Source: Eutypella sp. D-1
Lineage: Eukaryota; Ascomycota; Sordariomycetes; Xylariales; Diatrypaceae
Direction: 5' to 3'
DNA: 64,000 bases
Assembly: GCA_023313575.1 (NCBI GenBank)
Contig: JAJTTP010000004.1
Location: forward strand, 2,790,001-2,854,000
Position numbers and translations under genes: made by a program
Shown here: in pieces, positions 50,845-62,618 of the stretch
Numbering within the stretch: the stretch's first letter is position 1
Layout: the number at the start of each line of letters is the position of its first letter
Notes under the pieces: model-generated
The model's input: only the letters and a program-made list of their open reading frames with translations
The model's database searches: none
Told to the model about the DNA's origin: nothing

Positions 50845-51354
50845 CCCTTATGGTGATGCCCTCTTTTCTATATAAAGGGAATACGATCACTCCCATCTTA
50901 GATAGTCTCTCTCTAGCTAGCCAGCGATCAATCTAAGTATTCATCCCTTCTACATCTTCTGTTACATAAAATCAAGACCAGTGGTGCCGGCTTCGTTACA
51001 TTACTATAGAGAATGCAAGGGATTTTGCAACGTCTTCAGACCTTGGCACGCTGACAGGTCTGACTATATACGGGAGTGTTAAAGGTTAAAGGCTCCCGCA
51101 GAGGTTAGCATGGGGTCCAGAAATTAATAAGCTTATCGCACCACGTTATGTCGGCGTGATCGATGGTGGTCGGTTATTTAACTTTACTAATACCTTAACT
51201 CGTTCGAAACGCAAGGATTATCTTAGCAACGGCGCCTTACACATGAACGAGCTTAAATGATGCTAAACCGCCTGGTATGCATTTCAGTATACTAATTATA
51301 TTATTCGTTAGTTTATAGAGGAATGCCGTTATACTAATCAGGTGAGACCGATCG

Positions 51355-52340
51355 TATGCGGGAAAAAAGGTCCCTGCTATAACTCTTATAAACAGCCAAT
51401 GAGCACACCGTTACAGGGACAGGTCCACTTAGTGCTTAGTAGTCGTTACGACCCGTCCCGTAGTGCCGGGACCATCTCGAAACAATGATTGGACCGACGT
51501 TCTGGAGATGCCTTAGTCTGGGGGCTATCGGGTTTTCTAGTCGCTTTCGTCTTATAAGCTGTCACCTAACATGCACCTCGGTACTTAAAAAGGAACAGCC
51601 ATGACATAATTCAGCAAGATGCATCTTGGAGTCAACCAGTCATCCCCTCGTGTGCCCTTTTTTCCAAGTGCCCATGCTAGCCCACGCAAGCTATGTACCA
51701 TCCTCCCAGATGACCATCACACCCATCGAAGTGGTTTGGCCGGAGGTAAACAGGAATCTGTGCAAGCCAACCAACGGCGAAGCGGTTAGGTGAGAAACAG
51801 GCATAACCGCATACATAGGGCCTGGAAATGGTGCAAAAAGCGTGGCAAAGAATGGACCCCTTATGCTTCCAACCCTAACTCCTTTCAGGCAGGAGGAGAA
51901 GCCCATCACGCTCGACTAACGTCGTTCGCGCGCGGGCCGGGGCTGGCATAGCTGGATAACACCGGCCCGAGGTCAGCTTCTTTAAAGCCGGCTAGTCTAG
52001 CATGCCAACCGTACCCCTTTATCACATCTGCGGCCTTGCCAATGTCCCAGCCGTCATCGCTAAGTAAGTGCCAGGTACATATCTCAAAAGAACGTCGCAG
52101 GACTTTCGCTACATATTCGGGTATATAACCATTTATAATCTCGGATACCGTCAGCCACGCGCCACGGCAAAGTCACTTATGTCCTCGGGAGACGGACAAA
52201 GCAGCAACTTGTCACGCGTCGTGATTCCGAATGTAGGTTTACAAAGACATTCTTTTCCAGAAGCAGCCGGAGCTGTACCTGCCGCTGCCTGGTGCTGTAT
52301 CCGTTAACTAAGGCACCCTTATTCCATACCCCAAAAACGT
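51355..52340. repeat. Duplication unit B (decayed copy)
   Basis: It aligns collinearly with 54845-56045. Landmarks in both are ACAGGTCCACTT, CGACCCGTCCCGTAGT, CTAGTCT-GCATGCCAACCGTA and GGACTTTCGCTACAT-TTCGG. Differences are mostly C/T and G/A by eye. It ends inside the first codons of the zinc-finger gene. Confidence 0.8.
52231..52305 (+). pseudogene. Truncated 5' end of the C2H2 zinc-finger gene
   Basis: ATG TAG GTT TAC AAA here corresponds to ATG GAG GTT GAC CAA at 55923. Codon 2 is a stop, and the homology ends after about 35 codons. The promoter upstream is still recognisable. Confidence 0.7.
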
Positions 52341-52659
52341 ATCCGGCGGCAATTACGTCGTGTAAAATGCGTAGCGATTGCCTATACAAGTACAGTGCAC
52401 GTAGCTTCGAGAACGGTAAATATGCCTGCTAAGTTAATTAGCAGATTATCATCGTGACGGACAGTCTTAAACGCCAAGTGATAGCTATAATGCTGTTAGG
52501 TTGGTAGGGACATTGCAAGTATATGATGAAGCATGCAAGTTCTTACCCGCTTTGTACATCGGCAGGTTTTATATGACCGGTCTTCTCACGGCATTAAATT
52601 TTGCAGCTAACATGGTATTTACATAGTGGAGCTAGTAGGGGAAAGACACCTTGTTAAGA

Positions 52660-53720
52660 AGTAGGAGCCTATCGAACGGGCTGACCAATGTCTGGGTTGC
52701 ACAACGTGGACCAAACCTCTTCGGCGCGCATGCCGAATATTCAAGCAGCAACCGGATCAGAACCGACAAACATCTCCTGGCTCTGGGCCCACGCCAACGG
52801 GACTGTTACTCCATTATCATGAAATAAAATCCCCAGGCGTATAGAAAGTTCCCAGCTTCAGTACCTTCACTTCACCAGATCTAGTGTTCTATCGTCCTTA
52901 TTCCTCCAGAAACCGTCTTTTCTCTGCCAAGAAATCTTCTGGACCTCGTTGCCAAGCCACAGCTGTACGCAGGAGATCCCTACCTAAACCTGGTTACCTC
53001 CCTTCCCACACAGTCGCCGTACAATGCCGATCCCGCAGTCAAGACCCTGAGGCTAGGTATCTGGCAGAGCCATTTTTAGGAGTTTCTAACTGGTATCCCG
53101 CTTCGGCACCAACCACAGTCGATGTTTCCCCTGTGACCCATCTCGACCAGGGGCTTACCAGATCCGGAATTAAACCGCCGGGATTCGACGCATTTGATAA
53201 CCAGGGCTCCTTCTCCCGGCTGTGCGGACCAACGACGGCTGTTGCAGAAGACAGCCTTTGTAAAAGACGTGCCTGGACGTCGGCTCGGCATCATACAGTC
53301 ATACATCGACGTACCGCATCCTCGAAGCCTAGCGGGGCGAACGATTCGTTTCAGGCATATCCTGCATTCGTCTTATAAGCTAACGAGCTTGATCACATCT
53401 TGGGACCAGAAACGACCGAAATTATGTGTGCTGCGGCCGTGGTCAGCCCCGGAGGCCTCCTGCCAGCATGGACAAGCGAACTGCAACGCGGTTAGCTTAT
53501 GCGATTGTAGTCATTACGGTTCGACTTACGCAGCCACCTCCACCTAGAGCGTAGACGACTTGACGCCTTCTTATTGGCCGGCGACATCCGTGGCACACAT
53601 TGTACACTGGCCGATTTTGTCTGGCAGGAAGGGCCTTAGTCTGTGAGGAAGCTCGTGATATCGTGAATGGCTTAAAGTAGAACCAGCTCGCAAAAAGAAG
53701 ACATAAAAAAGCCGTCTCCG
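52660..53720. repeat. Duplication unit A' (decayed copy with internal deletion)
   Basis: It starts with a decayed copy of the 3' end of the 47755-48888 gene (52660-52972). It then jumps to DNA matching the region beyond that gene, showing loss of about 0.9 kb, and ends with a decayed RING gene. Confidence 0.75.
53095..53690 (-). pseudogene. Second decayed RING-finger copy
   Basis: VYNVCHGCRRPI and ECRICLKRIVRPARLRGCG match the unit A copy (VYNACHRCQQRI; DCGMCLERIVRPARFKGCG). The GTAAGT donor after the first exon is kept. An in-frame TAA lies just before ECRIC, and the second half of the RING is not recognisable. Confidence 0.6.
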
Positions 53721-54394
53721 GCAATGAACGGGGGCCTTGGGGGAGTAAGCCCTACGGATAAGTCCACTGCTTACATCGGGGGATACGATTATAGGAACAG
53801 TTCCATTACTTGGACAACCTTTTTTACTGTGGTTAATTTGTATTTACCTTCATATATGATACTACGTATATTTATTCGCAAGCTTGATTGCGAAAAAAGA
53901 AATTTGATTTACTCCCGGCGTCGATCGTTCTAAGGACTAAGAACCAGGTTTAAAACGCCAAGGATGCTAGCCATTTGCGGAAGGGATTGAGAGACGGCCT
54001 GGATCTTATCCCACCCATGATGGAGTATGGAAGCATTCGGAGGCTGCAAGACCCTTGTCCGGTCTTGTCCTCCCTGGTCCATACCTAAAGGACTTTCGTG
54101 AAATTGTGGAATTATAATCCCTTAGTAGATGCAAGGATACAGACAGAACATGCGCATACGTAGACCAGATATGGGCAAGGTGAGATGGGCGACATTGTTG
54201 GCTCAGATTAAATTCCCACTTCCTTACCCCATATTACATTTGACCAAATGTACATACCTTATACCTTCATGTCCCACGTCTTACCCCATCCCAGCAAGCC
54301 CTTCCCATGTCACACATTCCCTTTGAGTTTTCCCAAACTGTCAGGCTCCATTTTCGATTCTTCATTTCGAGCACTGGTATTCACCGGAGCAAGG

Positions 54395-54788
54395 TTAGGG
54401 GACGGGACGACGACACCGCAGCTGTGGTATTAGGGCCTCGGCCTCAGCGTCCCACTCCTGCGCCCACTGGTAGGCCGTGTCGGCGCGGACGCAGGGCTTA
54501 GCCAGTGCCTTACACTTCCATGCGGCGCCCTCCGGAAGGAAGGAGAGGACGTACTCCACGTACGTCTTCTGCGCGAAGTACGTCGCCCAGAAGAGCGTCG
54601 GCTCCGTCTCCAACTCCATCTCGGAAATGGTGGCCGTCGGGGCTCAAGGTACTTGCGTTGCGTGTGACTATGAGGTGCCGCAGCAACATGGCATGCTTCT
54701 CGGCCAGTCCGAAAGCGGTGGTAGGAACGACTTCCATGATGAGGGCATCCCTCAGGAATGTATTACCTTCCTCCCTGGCATCTAACAA
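54395..54788 (-). pseudogene. Possible broken gene between the duplication units
   Basis: Two overlapping leftward frames, 54788-54510 (NTFLRDALIMEVVPTTAFGL) and 54619-54395 (EPTLFWATYFAQKTYVEYVL), look like consecutive parts of one helical protein, out of frame by one base. No good intron separates them. Family not recognised. This GC-rich piece has no counterpart in unit A/B, so it is an insertion. Confidence 0.35.
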
Positions 54789-54844
54789 CTTCCCTCATCT
54801 GATTCTGTAAAAAGGAAACGTCGTAAGAATAATCACCTGAGGTG

Positions 54845-56045
54845 GATGGCATGCGGGAAAGTGGATCTCTTGCTGTAACTCTGGATAAGCAGCCAATAAG
54901 CGCATCGTATTAGAGACAGGTCCACTTCATGCTTACCATGCGTTGCGACCCGTCCCGTAGTATCGGGACCATCCTCAAACGATGATTGGTCCGATACCGT
55001 GGAGAGCCCCCAATTAGGGGCGAGTCGATTCGTATCATCGTTTCCCAGTGATAGGGCATTGCCAAGCATGCACGCACCTCAGTCCAAAAGAGGCAGCAGG
55101 TATGATATAACCCAAGAAGTCCTGGCTTTTGTCGGGTATCCAGGGTGAGCACGTCAAGCGAGGTATATCTCGGAGCAACATATAGATATTTCCTGGCCGG
55201 CCCTTTCGCTCGTAGGAAATAGATGTCGTGCTATATCCAGAAATTGCACGGGATTCAACTGCCACGGCAAGCTTGTATAAGTATATAATATTGACGAACA
55301 AATGTTTTGGCGCGTCGTATCGTATGGAGGCGGCCGACCCTAGTCCAGGTCAAATCAGTTACTGAACCCCCAGGACATCATCACGCCCGTCGAAAGCGGC
55401 TTGGCCGAAGGCTAGCAGGGATCTCCACAAGCGATCAACCAACAGCGTTCGGCAAGACAAAAAGGAGGCATAGCCACATGAAGCCTGGGCATGGCGCAGG
55501 AAAGTATGCCAAAGGATCGACTCATACGCGTCCAATTCGCCCTCAGTCTCAGCCTAGATGCCTCTCTGTCCGACGGGATCGCCCACCACACTCGACCGCA
55601 TCCCCCAAACATCGGGCGGGGGCCGGAACTGGCACGGCTGGATACCATCGGTCCGAGACCAAGTCTTCCAGAGTCGGCTAGTCTGGCATGCCAACCGTAT
55701 CCCTTTATCACACCTGCGGTCTTGCCAACGTCCCTGCCGCCATCGCTGAGCGGCCGCTAGATGAATCTCTCAGGATAACGAACGTCGCCGGACTTTCGCT
55801 ACATGTTCGGGTATATAACCAGCTATGATCTCAGATATCGTCAGCTACGCGCCACGGCAAAGCCGCCTGGGTCCTCAGGGCACGGACAGAGCAGCACCTT
55901 GTCACGCGACGTGTGATCCCAGATGGAGGTTGACCAAGACAGTTTTTTCCAGGGGCAGCTGGAGCTGTACCCGCCACTCTCCGGTGCTCTACCGGTCAAC
56001 CAAAGCACCTTTACTTCATACCATGCACACGTGCCGGGAGGCCAT
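54845..56045. repeat. Duplication unit B' (copy with intact gene)
   Basis: Partner of 51355-52340. Its right part is the promoter and first codons of the intact zinc-finger gene. Confidence 0.8.
55812..55818 (+). promoter_or_regulatory. TATA box of the zinc-finger gene
   Basis: TATATAA lies about 105 bp upstream of ATG 55923. The same GGGTATATAACCA is kept in the decayed copy at about 52120. Confidence 0.55.
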
Positions 56046-56773
56046 TACAGCCAATTTGACCAGCCCGTCTGCAGGTCCCACTCCTCCTACAATCCACACC
56101 TATACCTAGCCACAACCCCCTATCCACCTCCTGGCAGCAGCGCAGGTGACAGCTCAGCCAGCGCTACGACAGGCCAAATGACGGATCTGTTCCAGAGTCT
56201 TCCAGCACCGGGGTTCTATGATCCTGGTGAGGGGTCCCACGACGTCCCTTCATCAGACTGGGAGGTCCATACGAAGCTGCGGACTTGGGATTTCTCGTTA
56301 AGCCCGGTACACTTCAGCACAACCCACCAGGAGGGGACTTTAGGCGACGAGACAGGCAACACAACAGACAGCCAAGCCATATTCGCTGACCAAGGCTTGG
56401 AAGAACAAGATCAAAACGAGATTTCCGATGTGGCCGGTGCATTTAAGTGTGACAACCCGGCCTGCACATCACGCAAGCCTTTCAAACGAAAGGAGCATTT
56501 AACAAGACATCAAAAGACGTACGCACCCAGACATAAGGCTGATAGCTCCCGGCTAACATCTATTGTAGCTGCCACGTACTGAATCCGACGGGAGCTTATC
56601 GCTGCGCCTTCTGCCGAAGAAAATTTAACAGGCGGGACAACTGGATACAGCATCTTCATCGTCATACCCTGGAGAATCGCCCTGGAGCACGTGTGGCATA
56701 CCACGATGATGCTGTAGCGGTTTATGCGGCGGAGAAAAGGAAGTGTCGGAAGCAGTCCAGGCAAGGATATTAG
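55923..56773 (+). CDS. C2H2 zinc-finger transcription factor
   Basis: Exon 1 is 55923-56518 and exon 2 is 56569-56773. The 50-nt intron (GTACGC donor, GGCTAACAT branch, TTGTAG acceptor) splits the zinc-finger region, and the phase is kept, giving about 266 aa. The N-terminal 170 residues are Ser/Pro/Gln-rich, as in an activation domain. The fingers are FKCDNPACTSRKPFKRKEHL-TRH for the first and AYRCAFCRRKFNRRDNWIQH-LHRH for the second, with C-x4/2-C and H-x3-4-H/C spacing. The tail is basic (AAEKRKCRKQSRQGY). It would bind DNA as a regulator. Promoter and first codons are duplicated at 51355-52305. It is the only intact gene of unit B'. Confidence 0.75.
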
Positions 56774-57039
56774 TTGAAATTCGTAGGTCTTTATAAACCG
56801 GTCAGCTTTATAAGCGTTCTTTTTAAAAATTAACACGACGTTCTTGTTGCCGTTATAATGCAGTAGTTATTTCTAATTACTGACAGACTCCGTTATGTAA
56901 CGGGCTACGTTTGCCATCACCGCGCAGCAAGTAGTATTATAAGAATCCGCAGCAAAGCTAACTCTCGAAGAAGATCGAGAAGCAGACGGGCAACTGCCCA
57001 CCCTTACACACGTCAGACGGATAAACAGGCGTCAACGTA

Positions 57040-57424
57040 AGGAGCTGCTAAAGCGCTGGTGGATAGCTAATACACCTAATTCTTATAAACGCTGGAACCT
57101 CCCGTGTGAGGGAAAACCGATGGAGCTGGAACTCCCAAGAGCCTCGCTGCACCGTCTGCTAGCGGAAAGATCTGGGCACGGCGACTTCGCGACATACCAC
57201 AGGCGATTTAAGCACGATGAATCGTCGATCACACCATGCAGGTGTGGGGAAGAAAAGAGCCCAGGGCACTTCGTGGAGTGCACGGAGGCCCGCACAAAGC
57301 TCCCGTCGTCTCTTCGACCAGGGAGAGAGAGAGAAGAAATGCTAGGCCACAAAGGACACATAGAGTTCTTGGCCTACCTGGAAGCCGGCTCCCCATACGG
57401 GAGCGGGCAGCGCGAAGAATAATC
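57040..57424 (+). mobile_element. LINE (Tad-like) 3' fragment
   Basis: A frame ending at 57424 encodes the Cys/His-containing end of a non-LTR retrotransposon polyprotein: YKRWNLP, then LPRASLHRLLAERSGHGDFA, YHRRFKHD and CRCGEEKSPGHFVEC. The motif RSGHGDFA-YH-RF-H followed by C-x-CG-xx-K-x-PxHF is typical of fungal LINEs after the RNase H region. No reverse transcriptase is present upstream, so this is a dead 5'-truncated copy. Confidence 0.7.
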
Positions 57425-57436
57425 AGAATACAATAA

Positions 57437-58025
57437 GGGCGGATGGCCGCCGATGGTATGGGTGGAGGATTTCTATTTTGTACGCGAAAGTGCCTAATTG
57501 GAGGCCGAGCTATATCGCTATGCAGCGATTGTGTATATAATCGAAAGGGTCAGAAACTCTCGTACGCGGCGCCGTACGAGAAGTATATCTAACAGGCCCT
57601 ACCGGGCCTTCACCCAGTAGATACACCCCCGCTCGTAAAAACAATCATCATCAGTATTATAAGAATGGTAAAAGGTCCGTACCGTAGGTTTTGCATGGAC
57701 ATTCCATCGACGTAAAAAGGGCTGCATCGATATGTCGCAACCCTATTAACGCCACCCGCAAGGGGAATACCCCTGCCGACCACTTTAAATGCCAACGATT
57801 GAGGAGCCGACATCAAAGTTCCTGTCTAGCACATCCCTTTAGTCCATATAATCGTAACGTTATCAGGGCTTGCTGCCATCTTTAAAGGGAACCAATGTCC
57901 CCCGTTTGATGTCTTTTCATTCGTCTCTCGACCATAGCTTTTAAAGCAATACTGCCTTTACGGTATTTCATGCCATTATTATTAATAATAGCAGTATTTA
58001 AATAAACAGATCCAGTCAGGGCCGC
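57437..58025. other. Intergenic, no gene
   Basis: Includes the 3' flank of the LINE fragment with an inverted GCGCCGTACG-type patch near 57565. No coding frame supported. Confidence 0.5.
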
Positions 58026-58508
58026 ATGAATCGTCGCTTTATACACTCGATGGAGCCTCAAAATTCCCAAGAATATCAGCAAGGCTTAGAGGAAAATGTA
58101 TGGAATGATCTCATTTATATTTTCGCCCGCTTACCATGGCCACAGGAAACGTGTTCTCCGCAAATTCTCAGTATCAGCTCTATCGATAGTATGGTCCAGC
58201 AACAGAAACGAAAACTATTGGTGTATCAGGCCGCCCTTAACGCCGCGCAACGCGAATGTTATCGGCTGACTTGCGAGAACCAAAGGTTACAGGGGCAGCA
58301 CAGGACCCTCTTGCAGATGGCAGCCAAGCAACTCGACGAGTCCGAGGATATTACTCATAAGCTCGAAGACTTAAACAAGCTACTGGTATCCGAGCTGGAG
58401 ACTAGCCAACAGGCTATACGGAAGCTGGAAGAAGAGCGCAAAGCACATTTGGCCCTAATCGAAGACATTCAGAATCCGTCCCAGCATGGAAGACCCATTG
58501 CGGAGTAA
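58026..58508 (+). CDS. Coiled-coil protein, 160 aa
   Basis: A single-exon frame from ATG 58026 (MNRRFIHSMEPQNSQEYQQG); an internal Met at 58050 is possible. Residues about 55-150 form an almost continuous coiled coil (YQAALNAAQRECYRLTCENQ; LEDLNKLLVSELETSQQAIR; KLEEERKAHLALIEDI). No basic DNA-binding region precedes it, so it is not a bZIP. It resembles the gene at 28466 in layout (disordered start, coiled-coil end) but not clearly in sequence. Function unknown. Confidence 0.6.
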   Translation: MNRRFIHSMEPQNSQEYQQGLEENVWNDLIYIFARLPWPQETCSPQILSISSIDSMVQQQKRKLLVYQAALNAAQRECYRLTCENQRLQGQHRTLLQMAAKQLDESEDITHKLEDLNKLLVSELETSQQAIRKLEEERKAHLALIEDIQNPSQHGRPIAE

Positions 58509-59232
58509 GCAAATGCCGAAAAAGTCAGCTGCGAGCACATTGGGAACCGTCCAACAGCCCGTATCAAAGTCAGGGCAAGAAACGAGGCAGCGAGTCCAAC
58601 AGCTTTTACGAACGGAAGGGAGGGGTGCAGGAGGCTTACGCTAAAGCATACAGAGTAATAAATCGTGGCAAGGGGTTCGGACTGGGAGATAGTTATTAGA
58701 AAAATAAGTGATATTGTCTAATAGCTCCAAAAAGAAACAAAGGGATCAGGGATAAAGTAAGGGATAAGATGTGAGGAACGCTGCTATGAAAACGAAGAAT
58801 CGAGTATATCCTTCGCAGGCCACTTGACCTTGGAACGCTGGGAAATCGACCCGCATTTTATCGTGTTACGCCATCCCATCATGACAGGGCGGCGATGGCC
58901 TGTCTGGATGACGTATCCATCGCGCCCCTAAGCGCTATGGCGCCTGGAGTGGAGGGTTGCAACATGCCCTCCTTGTTCAGTTGGTTTCCTAGCTATGGCA
59001 ACTCATCGAATGGTGGCTAGCCGACTCTATATGGCTCACCGCCATACAGGATCTAACACATGGCACTGTTCCTCGAAACAATTCCAAGGCCGCGATATAC
59101 CTTATCCAGAACAGGGAGGTTACGTTTAAGACTATATTACTCTAACGACTAGTTGCGAAAGAAAAAGTACATATTGTAGGAAAGGCAAGAGGAGAATATG
59201 ACCATGTGGGCCAGGCACGCGACGCCATTTGA
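58509..59232. other. Intergenic, no gene
   Basis: Contains AGGGATCAGGGATAAAG and AAGGGATAAG words near 58740-58770, also found in other promoters of the window. No coding frame supported. Confidence 0.5.
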
Positions 59233-60121
59233 TCATCCACACATCTCACTCATCCGCTTCGGCACCTCCAATAGTAGCGGCACTGTTTCGTCGCTAAATT
59301 TATGCCCACCCTTGACATAACACCCACGAGGGGTAACCTCAACAGCGAGGCCATACTTGGACTCCGGCTCAATCTTCCGCCGCATACAGTCCGTAAACGG
59401 TTTTTCGTCCATGAGGGAGACAACCACGTCGACAATGGAATGCATCGGTATGAGATGCTCCTCGGGGAAGCAATCCCACTGATCATCTTTCAACAAGGAC
59501 GTGCGGACAGGCCCGGGGCACAGGGCATGGACCCGGATTCCATGATCTTGGAACATGGGTTTCGCAACCGCTCGGACGAACGCGATAGAACCTGCCTTCG
59601 AGGCAGAATATGCCGGGAATGCTTCGACCGGATACTTGGTGCGGTCAGTTGTGGAATGTTGGACCAGCTGGTTCATGACTCACCAGACCAGCGCAGCTCG
59701 CATTTACGATGAGAACTGCGCCTCGGCCCCCGTGGGGACTGAAGCGGAAGTATCGCAAGGCGAGATGGCACGTTTCCATGACGCCCTTCAGGTTGACGTC
59801 TATAGGGGACATAGCAAGGGGACCACCAGCATCCAGACTGAAAAAGTCCTCACATGGCATAACGCCAGCATTGGCAAAGACGAAGTCGACCCGACAGGTC
59901 TCTAGGAACACCTGAGCGAATGCCTTTGCTAGGGAGTCCCAGGACGTAACATCGGTTTGGATGAAACGTGCAAGAGGCAGCGACTTAGCTGCCTCGTCCG
60001 CCCGCGTTTGGCTGCGGTACAAGACGTACACCTGCCAACCGTCGGCATAGAGGGCTTGGGCCACTGCTAAACCTATCCCCGAAGCCCCACCGGATATGAT
60101 GGCGAATTTGGTGTTAGACAT
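59233..60121 (-). CDS. Short-chain dehydrogenase/reductase
   Basis: Two exons, 60121-59684 and 59634-59233, across a 49-nt intron (GTGAGT donor), about 279 aa, the usual SDR length. The N-terminal Rossmann motif is SGGASGIG, followed by NAG in FVFANAGVMP, the catalytic Ser in VNASCAGL, and the YSASK motif with Tyr and Lys. CPGPVRTSL is the usual cofactor-side loop. It reduces or oxidises a small alcohol/ketone with NAD(P)H. The layout (adjacent NASCAGL, AYSASKAG) resembles 15-hydroxyprostaglandin-dehydrogenase-like SDRs; substrate unknown. It is divergent from a P450, suggesting a shared pathway. Confidence 0.8.
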
Positions 60122-60269
60122 GCCGCTGGTGTTTATGGATATGTGTAGCCAGCGATGTTGTCTTAGATGAAGTTGAATGCAGTCGAGCGAAACTGTAGGA
60201 TATCTCGGGATGTGCGAGGTTATCTATAGCAGCAGTGAAATCGCACTGATATACGTATAACCCTTTATG

Positions 60270-60430
60270 AATGCTTCTGAAGGGATGCCGAGGGACGGAA
60301 TACCGGAGGAAAGGGAAGGGCGTGAAGGCAAGAAGGGATACAGGCAAGGGCGACGAAAGGGGGGACACGATACCCATAAAAGCAAGGGATGAGAGAAAGG
60401 GATAACAAAAAGGGATACGAGAAGGGACAC
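60270..60430. promoter_or_regulatory. AGGGATA/AGGGATG-rich bidirectional promoter
   Basis: Within the 428 bp between the SDR and P450 starts, the + strand holds repeated words: AAGGGATGCC, GAGGGACGG, AAGGGATACAGG, AAGGGATGAG, AAGGGATAAC, AAGGGATACG, AAGGGACAC. They are direct repeats with irregular spacing on one strand. It could be a binding-site cluster or a simple purine-rich repeat. Confidence 0.5.
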
Positions 60431-60549
60431 ACGCGATTCCAGATGACCAAGTATAAATGTAAACCATACGTACCTTGTGCCGTGCGTCTTTGGTAAGCAA
60501 TCGTTCCGCCATTTGCACCGAAACGTTCCTTCATCATCACACCAGCGCT

Positions 60550-62085
60550 ATGCTATCACCCACCGAAACCACCTGGGCCGTTGGCCCCTGTGCTGTGATT
60601 ATTCCCGTCCTGGTCAGTCATAAGTCTCTTCTTGCCGCCAGGGGCGCCTTGCTAAGTTGCTGGCTATAGGTCACTTCGTACTGCCTAGCCAAGGTCGTTT
60701 ACAACCGCGTTTTCCACCCGCTTGCCAAGTTCCCGGGCCCCATGATCGCGAGCGTCTCGGACATATGGTACGCCACTCGATGGGCCGGCGGTCGCTGGCC
60801 TTTCGTCATGGCAGATGCCCATATGGAATATGGAGCCGTGGTCCGTATTGCACCCAACGAACTGTCGTTCGCGAGTCCGGCCGCCTACAAGGACATCTAC
60901 GGCCACCGCCCGAAGGGCGAGCCACCCTTCCTCAAGTCCTCGTGGTACGATACCGGCGATCCGGTCCCCAGCATCGTGACCACCCGAGACCCTCTCGATC
61001 ATTCCCGGCAGCGACGGACCCTTGCACACGCGTTCAGCTCCAGATCTTTACAAGATCACGAAGAGGTGATCCACAGGTATACCGACCTCTTCATCTCCCA
61101 GCTCGCCAAGCATGGAGGCCAGGGCACCCAGGGCATCAATATGTCCGAGGCGTACAACTGGCTGACGTTCGATATCATCGGGGACCTTGCCTTTGGTGAG
61201 TCTTTCGACGCTGTGGCAACGATGAAGACAAACTACTGGGTATCCGTCATGGTCAACAGCGCCTTCTTCGGGACCATGCTCGGCTTGTGCAAGCGCTTCC
61301 CGCAGCTGCACCTGTTCCTCTCTTTGATCCTGCCTGCTAATGCAAGGAGAGATTACATGGCACATCGACAGCTGACCCACCAGAAGCTGGAGCGCCGTGT
61401 CGATCAGGGCGACACAGGGCGGAACGACTTCTTGGCGCGCATCCTCAAGTCCAAAGACTACACGATGGACGGCCTTGCCAACCAAGCTGGCACTCTCATC
61501 CTTGCCGGGTCAGACACTACGTCGTCCTTGCTTGCCGGGGTCACTTTCTACCTACTTAAGCACCCGGACGTATTGAGCAGGCTGCAGGAAGAAGTACGTG
61601 GCAGTTTCTCCTGCCTATCCGAGATTACCGGCGACTCGACCAATAAGCTCCCTTATTTGAACGCCGTGATCGAGGAAGGCCTACGCATTGTACCGCCGAT
61701 CCCGTTTGGGCTCCAGCGTACCTCGCCCGGGGCCACGGTCGACGGGCATTTTATCCCGAAGGGCACCATCGTGAGTGTCGACACCTGGACCGCGATGCAC
61801 GACTCGCAGCATTGGCACGAACCTTCATCTTTCCGACCCGAGCGATGGATCGGCGAAGGCTTCCACGATAACAAGACGGCTTTCCAGCCTTTCTCTCGCG
61901 GGCCCCGTGCTTGCCTTGGCATCAACCTTGCCTATCTGGAGGCACGCATCATCTTGGCGAAGATGGCCTGGTACTTGCGGTGGGAACTAGTCGATGGTGG
62001 CGTGGATTGGAACCGTGACGCTAGGCTGTTTACTCTATGGAAGAATCCAGACCTGCGGGTTAGATTTTACGCGCATGCTAGCTAA
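60550..62085 (+). CDS. Cytochrome P450 monooxygenase
   Basis: Exon 1 is 60550-60612 (a membrane anchor starting MLSPTETTWAVGPCAVIIPV) and exon 2 is 60670-62085. The 57-nt intron has a GTCAGT donor, a TTGCTAAG branch and a CTATAG acceptor, giving 492 aa. P450 landmarks in order: the HPLAKFPGP hinge, helix I AGSDTTSSLL, the ExxR in EEGLRIVPP, the PERW region FRPERWIG, and the haem loop FSRGPRACLGINLA with its Cys ligand. It is an intact microsomal P450 that would oxidise a small hydrophobic substrate using a P450 reductase. Its divergent SDR partner suggests hydroxylation followed by oxidation. Subfamily not assigned. Confidence 0.9.
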
Positions 62086-62618
62086 TCGGGTTTATTATGG
62101 ACGATTGTGGACAAGAAACAGGTCGTTTACTGTTATTTAAATACCACGCACTGAGATTCCTTATACCATCCCGGGAACGACACGGGGTTTATTAACGTGA
62201 GCATTTACCCTATACTGTATGTTCCTAGGCGAGACCTGTCCTTATTTCGGTATCAGCTATAAAATTTAACTCAGATAAAGACCCCGAAGTAATATTGGGT
62301 GTGCTGCTTTATTAAAGGAAATGAAGGAACTTATTTAAGCCCAGGGCGGTTGGTTTTTGTTGCTATCTGAGATGTGGCGAATTGCATTAAAGTAGAAAAG
62401 TAATTAAGCTGACTACAAAGAATATCGACCATAAAATGAATATGATATATCGAGCTTTAAAATAATACAGTAAGAAACCGTAATTTAACTTAATAAGGAA
62501 AAAGAAATCATAAGTAGTTGTATCTCGAAGTATTGTTCCTCCTTGATCGGTATTACCGGAGATAATGATGTGTACACGAACTCGTTCTGGGAGAGTCTGC
62601 TCTCCGTCGTGGCCAGCT
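62086..62618. other. AT-rich intergenic stretch
   Basis: Very AT-rich, no coding frame supported. It separates the 3' ends of the P450 and the gene at 62619. Confidence 0.6.
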
